Origin: Phylloscopus collybita
Taxonomy: Eukaryota; Chordata; Aves; Passeriformes; Phylloscopidae
Length of the DNA: 64,000 nucleotides
Direction: 5' to 3'
NCBI GenBank assembly: GCA_027886175.1
Contig: JAJNNQ010000026.1
Location: 18,878,001 to 18,942,000 of the forward strand
The translations under genes were made by a program, and so were the position numbers. The notes beneath the pieces are model-generated. The model made no database searches. It had not been told where the DNA came from and saw only the letters and a list, made by a program, of their open reading frames with translations. How positions within the stretch are numbered: position 1 is the stretch's first letter; every line of letters begins with the position of its first letter. This document shows positions 12,303 to 23,900 of this stretch, one piece after another.

Positions 12303-12752
12303 CCATACATTTTTTTGGATGCTTATTTGTTTGTAAAGTTGCCAGATTTTACAAGTAATCTCAGAAACTTGATTTCAAACTTTAGTGTCTAATATTTTTT
12401 TTAATGGCTTAGCATAAGCCACCTCATAAGCAAGATCCTTCTAGAATTAAAATGTGAGAATTGATTGAATGGAACTTTCTAATTTTGAAGTGCAAAATAA
12501 TCATTAAAAATGTTTATTTAGGGAGAAAACCCCCAATACACAAACCAAACTGATGGCAAACTGAAATTGCTAAGACAAGTAGAAGAGAAATTAATAACAC
12601 ATGGGCAGAAAATGGCCAAAGGTCAGATGCAAAAACTGAGATGTGAAAAAATTACAAAGACAAAAATTCTAAAAGAAGTGTCTTTGGGAGTTCCTCTGGC
12701 CCTTAGTGTTTGCTCTGCACCACTGGGGAACAGTCAGAAGAATCTTTTTCTC
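12303..12752. other. Non-coding spacer
   Basis: AT-rich; nothing recognised apart from A-rich texture near 12640-12680 before the hexanucleotide tract. Confidence 0.5.
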
Positions 12753-12899
12753 TTTTCCTTTTCCTTTTCCTTTTCCTTTTCCTTTTCCTTTTCCTTTTCC
12801 TTTTCCTTTTCCTTTTCCTTTTCCTTTTCCTTTTCCTTTTCCTTTTCCTTTTCCTTTTCCTTTTCCTTTTCCTTTTCCTTTTCCTTTTCCTTTTCCTTT
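12753..12899. repeat. Long pure (TTTTCC)n hexanucleotide tract
   Basis: About 24 uninterrupted copies of TTTTCC, a 147-bp strict polypyrimidine strand with a polypurine complement. It creates spurious open frames reading Phe-Ser, Phe-Pro or Phe-Leu on the plus strand and Lys-Arg on the minus strand. Long mirror-symmetric purine/pyrimidine tracts of this kind can form triplex (H-DNA), and pure arrays are usually length-polymorphic. Confidence 0.97.
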
Positions 12900-13009
12900 C
12901 TAATTTTTTATTATATTTCTGATTCTTCTCTTTTCTCCTTTTTTTTTTCTTTCTCACTTTATCTCTTCCTTGTACAGTGCCAAGGATGCAGTTGGAAATA
13001 GTGTTTTTC

Positions 13010-13660
13010 CTTTCCTAACAAAACTGTAGATGTTTCCAGTGATTATCTGCCATCTGTTGATTTCAGTACTTCAATTGCTTCAAAATCCTCTGGAAAACAA
13101 CTCTTTCTCAAAGGAAGGTTGAATGTACATTCAAAGGTAGCTTCAGCTGAGCAAGTGTCCAGCTAATCCCCTTAGCACACAGGGACAAGGCTGCCACCAG
13201 CTCTAATTGATTCTGAAATGAATCCGTATAGAAAATTAGAAGGTTTGGATTCCCATGTGGGCTTCAATAAAGGGCCAGGATGTAAGCCTGACAGCTGAAT
13301 GGATTCATAAATGGAAATCTGATAAGCAGCTTAAAAGCGTACTTAAGTCCAGAAATTATTCGAATGCTCTTGTTAATGGCACGTTGTATATTGTCATCTA
13401 GTTAATTATCTCTGAAGATGAGTTCTTGCAGAGGAGAAGATACGCCAGCCTTTCACAGCCTTTTCTCATCACATATTTATTAAATTCCACCCTCTTTGCC
13501 AGTAGCTGGAAGGCAGAATGAAAGGATTAGGCGACTGCAGTTCCTCTGTGGCTGTCAGTTCACTGTGCCAAACTTCAAATATGAACTGCTGCATGTACTG
13601 TCAGAGACATTTCCTTTATATCTTAATTTGCAAATGAGGAGATGACATTTGTTATGCCTT
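13010..13660. other. Candidate conserved non-coding element
   Basis: A 650-bp block of high-complexity sequence with no open frame of note and several homeodomain-type TAAT/ATTA cores, for example CTCTAATTGATTC near 13200, GTTAATGG near 13373 and AGTTAATTATC near 13400. In texture it resembles deeply conserved vertebrate enhancers more than the AT-rich flanks. This is a judgement by eye and is unproven without cross-species alignment. Confidence 0.25.
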
Positions 13661-15029
13661 GTATTTGCACACTTGAAAAGCAAATACTGTCACTGCTGGC
13701 TATTTTGTTTATCCCTTTGGAAATAATGTATGGCCTATTTATAAATTTTCTTCAGATTTCTCTTTTTTTAACTAACTGAGATAGTCATGGAGCTACACAT
13801 CCTAATATTTTATTCAGGAAGCCTATCTGCAGTTTATGAAGCATGCCCTGCATGCAACAGCTATTTAAAAGTGTCCTTAAATCTATTTTCCCATTGCTGT
13901 TTTGCAATTTTTTTGATAGATGCTCCTATTTGGTATATGTTTCATATAGATAGCTTGATGAGTTTTTCTGTACATACAGGTAGGTACACCTGTCTTTTTT
14001 GGTTTCATATGTGTTTGTCTGCCTATCTGCATTCATATTAGTAGTGGAGAGGTAGAAAGATTGTGCTGGAGGCAAAGACTGTTCTGTCCATCACATTCTT
14101 ATAATTCACCATCAGATAGGATATGGATAAGAAATGAAGATGAAAAAAGAAGAAATAAAGGGCATTGTTCATTAGAGGAAGTTCACTAAGCAAAATAAAT
14201 AACCAGAAAGAATACTACAGCTATATAGTATCATCTGTATTATCATCTCAAAATACTCAAGAAAATATTGTTGATGAGTAAAACCTTCAAGTTTTCTACT
14301 TTTGTTAATAATTACTAACTTTAGTATATTTATCTGCAAAATTGTCTTTCTGCACTAAGATTGAGGACACATTCCTAAAACAGCAGTCTACGCTTACTGT
14401 ACTCAGCATACAGAACTTCTTGAGGAATCATCAAGTCCTTTCTTCCTCCACATCTGCCTAATTTTTTGGATACAATTATTTTTAATTTGTCTGAATGGCA
14501 GCAAGGTGAACAGATAGGATACTTCTTATCTGACCTCAGTTAAGGTGGTTTTTACCTAGCACTCAAATGTGCATAAGAAAAGTGGCATCACTTGCTACTA
14601 AAGTGGTATTTCTTTTCTCACATGACTAATGTAGCCAGATAAAAAAGAAATAGCACCCTGAAAAGGATGGTTGTTTTCTTGTGTCACATGTTAATGGAAA
14701 TCTATGTTGATGTATATATATTTAGACATTTAAATCAACCTCAGATGCCCTAAAGGTCTTTTCCTGGGTTTTCCTGGAATCATAGGTCCTTTGATTATAT
14801 CTCTGAGTACTGTTACTGTAAAAGCTACTTGTTTGTTATTTCCAAACGTTCCAGTCCATACTGCAAAGTTGGGTAGATTTCGAAATTCCTGGAGAGGAAG
14901 CAAAACCAGCAGGAACCATTCTGGCCAGTGTCTTGCAGTCACTGCAGAAACACTGGCATATGGCTGAGATTTAATCTCTCTTACAAAGCCATTTTCCTCC
15001 TCCTCCTCCTGTTTCTTTGCCATTTTCAG
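13661..15029. other. Non-coding flank upstream of candidate exon
   Basis: AT-rich, no repeat recognised. The last ~50 bp becomes a pyrimidine tract (CCTCCTCCTCCTCCTG and TTTCTTTGCCATTTTCAG) that serves as the 3' splice site of the candidate exon at 15030. Confidence 0.5.
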
Positions 15030-15112
15030 CAAGGGCTGTTAGGAAATTGGGAGCTGAAGCAACAGCAGCAGCTGCCAACTGCAGTAGGTGCTCTACCCTC
15101 TTCATTTGGAGG
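15030..15112 (+). other. Candidate 83-nt exon with strong splice signals
   Basis: The left boundary is a long pyrimidine tract ending TTGCCATTTTCAG. The right boundary is GGAGG followed by GTAAGTAG, close to the consensus 5' splice site. The interval is 83 nt. Two of the three frames are open: one reads LLGNWELKQQQQLPTAVG within it, the other contains KLGAEATAAAANCSR. The GC and CAG content is higher than in the flanks. I do not recognise the peptide. It may be an internal coding exon, a UTR or lncRNA exon, or a cryptic pair of splice sites. Confidence 0.35.
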
Positions 15113-17200
15113 GTAAGTAGGACACGGTTGGTGACTGACGAGTTCCTGGCTAGCAAATTAAAAAGTGGCACACACAGTGATCTTCAAGGGGCGGAGGGGA
15201 ATATAGCTGAACTGTTCATTTAGAATAAAAATCTACTCATGGACCTTGAGTCAAAGCCCAAGAAAGTCAATCGAAACTTTATTATTTACTTTAGCAAGTT
15301 TTGGATTTGAACCTAAGCAAACTGATGTTTATAAAAATATTTCTCATTTAAATGGATGCCACTTCAGCTTGTAAAGTGCCTGGAAATCCTGGAAAGGTCA
15401 GGAATAAATGCAGATGAGAATTCTTATCAAATTATCACCAGAGGTAGTTATTGGTATGTACATATGACTTTTCTGCTGTCTTAACATAACCTCTGCAATA
15501 CCTGAAATCTTTCAATACTTAGTGAGGTATGATAGTATTATTCTACAACTGTATTTTATCATATATAAAAATTGCCAAAAATTTCTTCTTAAAAGGTTCC
15601 AAAAAAGTCCTTCACATATATGTCAGAAGCGTAAAACACATGGAAGGAAGCAAAATCTCTCTGCTGCTTAGATGTGCATATACACATCTAATTAATTCTT
15701 TAAATGAATATCATTACATTCCTATGGAACACAATATATTTTATATCAGTTTTTAAGTAGGTGTGTTTCATATTAAACTGTATTTATTTATAAACCATTT
15801 CTGTAAAGGATTACCAACTTTACACGTATTTTATATGTGACATGTAACATTTAAACACAGAAGGTCCAGAACAAGTGTTATTCTTGTGAAAGGCTGAATC
15901 ATTCAACCATCTGAAGCATTGAAATTTAGTTTTGGTTTAAAATCACAGTGTTCTGAGGAGATAATATCACCACCCCTGGTCGGTAGGAATACATCCCTAT
16001 TAATCAGCAGAGTCTGGAACTATCCTTAAGTGGAACACTACTTACTTTTATTCATCTGCAATATTCTATTCTATATGCAAATTCAATTAAAATATTTTTC
16101 AAAACTTGAAAACAGGAACTTGACACCCTCCATAGTTCAATTTCTATGTGGTTCCAACATTAGCCTCCCTTCTTTTAAGAAAACCATTGCCAGAGGCAAA
16201 TAAATAAATAAACAAATAAAGTGGACTCCTGAAATGGGGGAATGGTGGCAGGATGGATATATGGAGACACAAGTAAATGGGAATGTACATGCTTTATATT
16301 GCTAGGATTAGATTTGGGGGGAAAATAAAATTGCAGAAGACCGTGGATTTGAAATAGACTTTTCATTTGGGTAGGTAGTAAGCATTGTTCCCTGGCTTGC
16401 ACAGGATGCAGGACCTGCTCCAAGGGTAGTCTGTAATTTATGGGGATATGAAAAGGGATCGAAGAGAAGAAAAAAATGTTTACATATTTTAACCAATGAT
16501 GGCTTCATTTGGCACTAATTAGCTTCTTTTTGTGCAAGGATCAGTAAACAGATCTCTTCCCAGGTTTCACTGACTGAAATGAAGTTATGTTGGTGTATGG
16601 ATCAGGTAGTATAGTGAATTTAAGCTTCTTTTTCATCTGTTTTTATCTACCTGTCATCCATCTATTTATCTATCATACAAATACATCTATAAAAATTGTG
16701 CTCTCAGGTGTAAAAATAAGAGTATTGAAGTGAGAAGGTAATTGCAGAGACAGCTTGTGCTGTCCAGATGGTAGCAGTCTTAGATATGCCCAAAAGCAGA
16801 ATGTTAGGCACCTTCAGACCTTTACCACTGGAGAGTTAAGCATTTACAGACTCAGGATGGTTAGGAGCTAAGTAGAGATTGCAGTCATGAACCTCAGTAC
16901 ATCAACTCCATTTTAAGTATAAAAGTCTTGTTTTGGAGCTAAATTGATGATTCTTCAAAGAAAAACTTTTTAAGCTATGTGCCTCAGTGAAGATGCAGGA
17001 ATTCTTTCTTCATAGACTCCTTTGTAGGACTCTAAGTTATCATCTAAGTACTTCAGAATTTAACTGTCTTAACCATCTTTAACTATTGCAAAAGAATAAT
17101 CTGTCATGGGAAGATACTGAAAAACATTTTTTAAAGCATTTTTAACTGTCCCTCCTTTTTGCCTTATTTTTACAACTTAGTTTGTATCTCTAAGGGGAGG
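15113..17200. other. Non-coding stretch
   Basis: No gene or transposon recognised. There are short AT-rich runs and a small AAAT-type repeat near 16197-16220. Confidence 0.5.
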
Positions 17201-17231
17201 AAATAAAAACACACACACAAAAAAAACCCCA

Positions 17232-17274
<43 letters not shown>

Positions 17275-17328
17275 AAAAAACACCAATAAAACCAAACAAA
17301 CAAAAAACCAAAACAAAACAAAAAAAAT
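17201..17328. repeat. A/C-rich low-complexity tract with a 40-bp poly(A)
   Basis: Contains ACACACACA, CCCC clusters, an uninterrupted run of 40 A at 17233-17272, then irregular AAAACC and AAACAAAC motifs. It could be an expanded retroelement tail, but no element body is visible on either side. Confidence 0.92.
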
Positions 17329-18650
17329 ATTCATAGTTGAGGCAATTATTTTTAAATCCCTAGTACTGGACAGAGCCATAACCCATCTTTTTTTTAGGAT
17401 AACTGCCAATCCCATCTGTTTGGCAAAAATATTTTCTTTTTTTTCTTCCCTCCAACTCCCTCTCTTTGTTTTCTTCTGTTTTGACAGATAGCCTCCAGGT
17501 TTTGTGTCAAGCAGAAGCTTCTGAAAATCTTTCAAAAGGCTATTTGTATGAAACACAATCCCTGCAAAGGCAAAGGAGGGAGTTTTTTTGGTTTTAGATA
17601 GTGTCAAAACCGTGTCCAAACAGATGCTAAAGAAAGTGCCTGCACACTGCAGCAAGGAACACTGTTCACCGTGTCTTCTATTCATCTTTATGGTTTGACA
17701 ACTGTGCAAACCAACATATGGTCTCATATGCAAAATGCTTAAAAGTTATCAATGCTGACAGGATCCCTTCCTGTCCTCCTGAGCCTGACTACTGCTATTT
17801 AATGGAATTCAGGATAGTATAATGTGATGTATCTATCTGTCTAAAAGTCAATGATAAGATTATGGATAACTAGATATGATGCTTTCATTTCCTTAGGAGC
17901 TTTCAATCTCAATTTAAAAAGCAAATGTTAGGTACAGGAGTTGGCCAGAAAAAGGAAATAATAGTTCTTTTTATACATTTTTGTTTGGGTTTTTTTTTTA
18001 GCCATTGTATGATTTGTATTTGTCTTATCTTACTATGCAAAGAAAGTGATTAAATCAAAGGTGGCTATAAGGAATTTCAATTAATTTACAGTAGCAAAAA
18101 TAAGTGAGTGTTGATGAAAAAAAAGCAAGGCAATAAAGGAGCTGACTGGGTATAATCCCTAGTGGGATTAGGTAAAAGTGGTAAAAGGGAGTTTACCAGC
18201 ATCTTGTCTCAGTGATGAAGAGTTTACAAGTATCTTGGAATAATAATGGCCGTATTTCCACCTATCTTTACAAAACTGAGTCCTACTTAGTAAGCAGAAT
18301 TTTCTTACCAATAAAACACAAATTTAAACTAAAAAAAGTGGCAAAGATTGTTGAGGGATTTTATGGTACAAAACAGGACTTGCCAAGAAGAAGGAAATTT
18401 TATGTTTTCTATCACTGGAAATGTAGATTTCAATTTTAAATTTCAGTACTGAAATTAATCAGCCTGTAGTGAGTTTTTAAACTATTATTATTCATACTGC
18501 ATAGTGTTATTTTTATCTCAGTTTTCAATACCAATTTTTTTGCAGGAAAACGTTTCTGGAATGTACAGAATTCCAAAGCTACCCCATAAGAACTATAGGC
18601 TTTAATACGGCTGACTGTTTTTTGTGCAATCAGAGGCTGCTGAACTTGTT
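17329..18650. other. Non-coding stretch
   Basis: AT-rich, no repeat or exon-like unit recognised. A 187-codon minus-strand frame overlapping its start is driven by the poly(A) tract (poly-Phe) and has been discounted. Confidence 0.5.
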
Positions 18651-18860
18651 TGGCGGGTTTGGTTTTGTTATGGTCTGGTTTGGAGGTTTTTGTGGTTTTT
18701 TAAATTTTGTTTTGGTTTTGGGTTTTTTGTTTGTTTTGTTTTGTCTTGTTTTGTTTTGGGAGGATTGTTTTGTTTGTGTTATTTGTAGTGCTTTATTTGG
18801 GTTGTTTTGTCTTTGGTTTTGGTTTGATTTGGGGGTTTTGTACCTTTTTTGGTGTTTTTT
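18651..18860. repeat. G/T-rich low-complexity tract (TTTTG/GGTTT type)
   Basis: About 210 bp of almost pure G and T with irregular GGTTTT, TTTTG and GGGTTTT motifs. It is the strand complement of the A/C-rich tracts elsewhere in the window. Repeated short G runs on the plus strand could favour G-quadruplex-like structure. The Trp/Phe/Leu-rich and Asn/Gln/Lys/Pro-rich frames across it are artefacts of composition. Confidence 0.9.
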
Positions 18861-19655
18861 AATATAAATCATGAAAATTTTTATTAATATCAAAGAAAAT
18901 TCTAATTAAATACAGTCTTTTGGTCTGGAACAGCAGGTAACTTTAAAGTCACTCTTAGTCAAAAAGTCCAGCTGACTCCTAAGAGACTTTTCTGTTTGAA
19001 CTATCTAGCTGGTCATTTCTTTCCTCTTATATACTTATATTTCCTCTTCTTTCCCATCATGGAAAATTTATAGATTTATATAAAAAATAGTTATCTGTAT
19101 TAGAGCATTTCTAGATGCAAATAGAAGGGGGTTTAATATGGTATTTAATGGTCAACTACATCACATTTTATGCTTTTCCCACCTTCACTCTATTCTGCTT
19201 TCTGTATATATGGATGAACCTTGAAGTGATGCTTTTGATTTTGTAAGAAATTTAGATTTCCTATAAATAGGTGTAGACAAAAACCTTGGGGAGTTTGTTT
19301 TATTGCTGCAGTTTCTGTGTTTTAATTGAATATGCCTGAGATATTACCAATAAATGGAAGAGGAAAAAAACGGAAACTGGAGTAAACACACTTTGATTTA
19401 TAAAGAAACATGGAAAAGGCATCACTCAAATAAAGAAGAAGAAGACCCAAATGAGGTATTAGGGAATGGGTAATGTAAGAAATACAGAGTCAGAGACAGA
19501 ATTTCAAGTAATGGTAAAAATGGAAAGTAGGAGAAGAAAAGAGTCCTGTGAAGAAGGGACTGCTGAAATTGAGGAGTGGGAATTGAGGAAACAACATGAA
19601 CAGCACAGAGACAGAAAGAGTGGAAAATGGCTAAAGAATTGAATAAAATATATAG
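18861..19655. other. Non-coding stretch, purine-rich at its end
   Basis: No gene recognised. From about 19370 the plus strand is strongly purine-rich, grading into the AAGA microsatellite. Confidence 0.5.
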
Positions 19656-19660
19656 AAGAA

Positions 19661-19720
<60 letters not shown>
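19656..19720. repeat. (AAGA)n tetranucleotide microsatellite
   Basis: About 16 near-perfect copies of AAGA/GAAA. Confidence 0.97.
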
Positions 19721-19721
<1 letters not shown>

Positions 19722-20159
19722 TGAAGAGTCACTTTAGTAAAAGTACATTGAAGTCAAATTTTTAGTTCTATTTTCACTTCCTTTTGCTGCAGCACTACAA
19801 GGTGATTACAAGCTTGCTAGAAGTTACCATTTATGAAGCCATCCTGTGACAATTTTCCACTGTAATCCATTTCATGTATGAGAGGGAAAAGTTTCCACAC
19901 TGCAATGCAATGAATTAGAATTCAAGCAGCTGCAGAGTTGAAAATTTTTTCTTCTCTCTATGATGTAACCCATTTCTCCTGAATAAAACAGGTAATCTGA
20001 CATAGGAGAAGACATGAATGATTTTTCATGGATTTCCCAGTAATTTTCCATTATGGAGAATGTTTAATTAAAACTAGATTTTTGTCAGTAATAGAAAAAA
20101 TGAAGAGATTAAAAAAAAAAAAAAGGAAAAAAAGAAAAAAAAAAGAAAAAGAAAAAGGA
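19721..20159. other. Non-coding, ending in an A/G-rich run
   Basis: Nothing recognised in 19721-20100. Positions 20111-20159 are an A-rich, G-interspersed run that abuts the proposed left end of the LTR. Confidence 0.55.
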
Positions 20160-20919
20160 TGGAATACCATCAAGATGGAAAAACAACTCAAAAGCTTAGG
20201 AGAGTTGGGCTTGCTCCCAGAAGAATGAAGACTAAGTCTTCAGAAGACTTCAAAGACTTTCCCATCCCAGCAGGAGCTGCTGCTCACACTCCTCAGTCTG
20301 AGGCTGACAACAGCCTGCCTAAAATTCCATGTGTCCCTCTGAAGCAAAGTAGGCAGCATGCACAAGGACGGTTTGCTGCTCTTTGGTGGTGGGTTTTATT
20401 AAGTTTTTTTTTTGAGTTATGTTTCCCAAAGGTCCATCCCTCCTTCCACCCTGCAATAAATCAGGTACTGTCCAAAGGTATCTCCTGCCCTGTCCCTTGT
20501 CCATCTGCCCCCTGACCCTGCCCTGTGTTATAGAGAAATACCTGTCAGTCCAGTCTGGGGCCAATGCCCTACCTGCTCCACGCCCTCTAGCCCCTGGTTT
20601 ATAAGTGGTCGCACAGGCTTTGTTGGACCTCTTTTCGTACCCCCCTCTTGGGGAATAAAGATCTCTGAGAAATCATACAGAAAAAAAGCCTTCTCTGATC
20701 CTTACTCCAAAACCTAGACACTGCAACACCTGCTGCTGTAGAAGAACAGCCTTGTTCTGCATGTTACCCAAGACTGCAGGCAGATTCAGGAATGGCCCCT
20801 GGCATCGTCAGGAATCAGAGCTGGCTGGGGATCTACCACCCTGTGTCACTGCTCCAGGAATTCTAGTGCTTCAGCATAACCCTGGGTGAAGTAAGCACTT
20901 ATTCATGGGAACCCCCACA
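20160..20919 (+). mobile_element. Solo LTR of an endogenous retrovirus (boundaries tentative)
   Basis: A GC-richer block with LTR-like signals in the correct order on the plus strand: CCAAT at 20561-20565, TTTATAA at 20598-20604 and AATAAA at 20654-20659, followed by a U5-like region. Proposed ends TG...CA at 20160 and 20919 are flanked by a matching 6-bp AAAGGA (20154-20159 and 20920-20925), which would be the target-site duplication. The left copy sits in an A/G-rich run, so the match may be chance. No gag, pol or env sequence adjoins it, so it is best read as a solo LTR. The sequence AATAAAGATCTCTGAGA resembles the same region of the 48.9 kb LTR. Confidence 0.6.
20561..20604 (+). promoter_or_regulatory. 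LTR core promoter (CCAAT + TATA)
   Basis: CCAAT at 20561-20565 lies 32 bp upstream of TTTATAA at 20598-20604, and AATAAA (20654-20659) follows about 50 bp later. This spacing matches the U3/R organisation of a retroviral LTR with a short R region. Activity cannot be judged from sequence. Confidence 0.5.
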
Positions 20920-23900
20920 AAAGGAGAAACAAATGGCACTATTCACCCTATCTAGCTGTGCAGGTCTAAATGTAAATTATTTCAGTTTCAACATTTAGTT
21001 TTCTAAATGCTCTGTTGGAACCTTCAGTTTCCCCATACTGTCAACAGAGAAATATGGGCAGTTCCAAACAGAAAACTCATATGACTGATCCCAGGTATTT
21101 ATCTATGTAGGATTAAATTAGTTGCTCTCAGGAGATGCTTGTTTTTCCTTTCTGATTTTAAAGAAAATTTTGGATGACTAACTCATTAAGAAAGGCTATT
21201 TCTTTTGGCCCCTAAGTAAGGTGAAATGATTCTTAGATACTGCATCTTTCTAAGGTACATGGAAACTTTATGAAAAGGACAGAAACTCTTCTGTGAAGAC
21301 AGTTTTTTACTGCAGCCCATTTTGGAACTGGGTTCAAACCTAACACTGAATGAAGCCTCAAAATTCATGAAACAACCAAAAAATACATTCTGTTTTCCAT
21401 AGCATCAAAGGAGCTGAATTAAAAGCAGAGAAAAATTTGAAGTCCTTCCTGCTCTTAAATGAACTGGAATGGATCTATTACATGGAAGTGAGCAACACTG
21501 GAGGAAATGAAAAGGATAAATGTAATCAGCAATTTTGTAATGGCAACATATTTTATCAAAGTCAGAATTTTTCAAGTCTGCCTGCACACACACTCTTCCA
21601 CAAGACAAAGAGTATCCTTTGCAGGGTAGCAGGTGGAAGAAAAAAGATGAGTCTGTTCAGGTCATACTGGGGTGGATCTGAAATAAAGGTTTATAGGCAG
21701 GTTTTGCAATTAGGGTTGTTCCTACTATTTGTAGACCAGAGGGTAGATTGAATAATTTCCCTTATTCAGTTTGAAAATTTTACTCTCACTTGATGGGGTG
21801 ACTGGGGGTAAAGAGATTGGTATGGATTTCATTACATACATCTGCATAAATTAAGATCATAGTACATCTAGAAATTTTGGCCAAATTCTACTTATACTCT
21901 AAGAAATAGTTTATAGTCTTCTTTCTTGTCAAAGTAAGTCCATGTACATCACTTGTGTCTATCCATAAATTATGTTCCTTCCAAAAACAACTTTACTGGT
22001 GTCCATATTGACAATTGGAAATCAATCACATTTTGAAATTATAGGATTAATCAAGAAAAAAAAAGAAACCCTAAAAAGTCGACTAAAATTTGGTCAAATA
22101 GAGATATTAAAAAATGAACAAAAAGCTATCTATTTCTACTTTTCTCTTCAGTCATTGAAATGTTTTTTTTAATTCCATTCTGTATGAAGAATGTTAACAG
22201 CCCCCACAGCTGTGACAAAGAAATGGTGGAAGGACTGGGATTAAAATCTCAGTTCTTGAAATAGCAAGAGGGCCCCACTAAGGTTATTTGAAATTGAAAA
22301 CACACAGAACACCAAAAACTAGGGACTCCATTTATTCCCCTGAACCTCTAAAGAGTTTCTCTTTACTACATGTTGATATAACACATACTTCCAGTCAACA
22401 GCGGATTTTCATCCCTGGCACAACAAAGACAAAATTCTTAGGTTTTGGTTAATTTATACGAAGTGCTTGTAAGCACTAGGCAAACTTAGAGCCTGAAATC
22501 CAGCACAGAAAAGTGTCACCAATTAGTGTTTGTAATGATATATTTTTTAAGATGATGGATGTGTCACTTAAAATGTTTGAAATAGAAAAAGATTTTTAAA
22601 AGCAAATTAATTTGTATTCATTCATAAGTATATCCTAAATTAGTCATATTGATGGAAATGTCTCCAATTCTTGGTTAGGTAAATTAACAGAACTAAATAA
22701 ATCAGTTCTGCTATAATAGTCAATAAGTTCCTTAACCTTTTTTATCCAAAATTAAAAGGATAGTTTTGGCTATTAAGAATTTTAAATTTACAGAGCCTGA
22801 GTTATTTTTATAATTTCCTTATTTTACAAGCTCAAAAAGAAAGATTGCCTAGGCAATTATTAAGATTTTCCATAAAAGAAATGACAGTCAGAAATATAAC
22901 TCCCATTTAGATTGAGAAAGAGATGGAAAGCCAAACTTCTCTTTCACAATGAAAATTACCTTTGCATGACTTACAGGAAATCATGGGGGAAGTTGTGAAA
23001 GAATCTGCTGAATAAACTATTTGTCTGCCCTTGCACTTTTACTACAAGAAAATCTTCTATCTGCAATAGAACAGGATGTTGTCTCATGAACTCTATGTAG
23101 GTTTATTTTAGGTCAGTATGATGTTGATTGTAAGCTATTATTGACAAGAAAACAAATAAAAACTTCTGTTATGCAAAGATGCATCACATATATCATAAAT
23201 TTAAGTATTGAAGGCTAGAGTTTTACCCTTTTTTTTGTCTGGTCAATTGAAATATTTCGATGCTACTATATTGGCAAAAAAAATGTATCGTGGCATTTTT
23301 TATATTTGATAAATATATAACAGAAAACCTGACTCCTTGTACAGCAATTACTTTTTTACATCCTTACCTGTGTGTCAAGAGGATGTGGATATCTCAGCTA
23401 TACCCTCTTCACCTTCTTGCTTAGCATTTTTGCTCAATATAATCTCTTGAAAGGTGAAATGTTTGACATCTCTCACAGAAAATGCTGCATTTATTTTGAC
23501 AGAGCTATATCTAGCATGTTTTCTTTACTAGGCAAACTGTCTGGAAGGGAAGATGGAAGTAACAACACAGTGGCTTTTGTGTTTGTTGCTATGGCTAAAC
23601 TGCATAGCAACAAGACTTAGGACACTTGCCTGCTGTATTCAGGGAAAAATGAAAATTTAGCCTTCTGTATCAAATGTGAAATGCATGCACACGGGCAAAA
23701 CCTCATATCAAAATAGTGACCTCACATCTTAACCATACTTTTCAACAAGAAAGATAGATGGCCCTTAACTTTCCAGAAAGTTAATTAAACAAAGGTAAAT
23801 TAAGAATGTCTTGTCACAAAGAAATCTTTCTTTATACAAATTAAGCAATTATTTTAATAGGGAGAAGTATAAGAAGAGAGACTGGTGGTGTGATACAGAA

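Noticed and set aside
12567..13001. 144-codon plus-strand frame and overlapping frames in both strands rich in Phe-Ser, Phe-Pro, Phe-Leu or Lys-Arg
   Set aside because: They are translations of the TTTTCC array; every frame of a stop-free hexamer is open.
17201..17328. Poly(A) tail of a processed pseudogene
   Set aside because: No coding or retroelement body could be recognised on either side of the tract.
17170..17733. 187-codon minus-strand frame, the longest in the window
   Set aside because: Its openness comes from the 40-bp poly(A) and A/C-rich tract (poly-Phe and Phe/Val/Leu stretch); the remainder has no recognisable domain or splice context.
20159..20515. 118-codon plus-strand frame across the LTR U3
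   Set aside because: Lies in LTR U3 sequence, lacks similarity to any retroviral protein I know, and includes Phe/Trp runs from a T tract.
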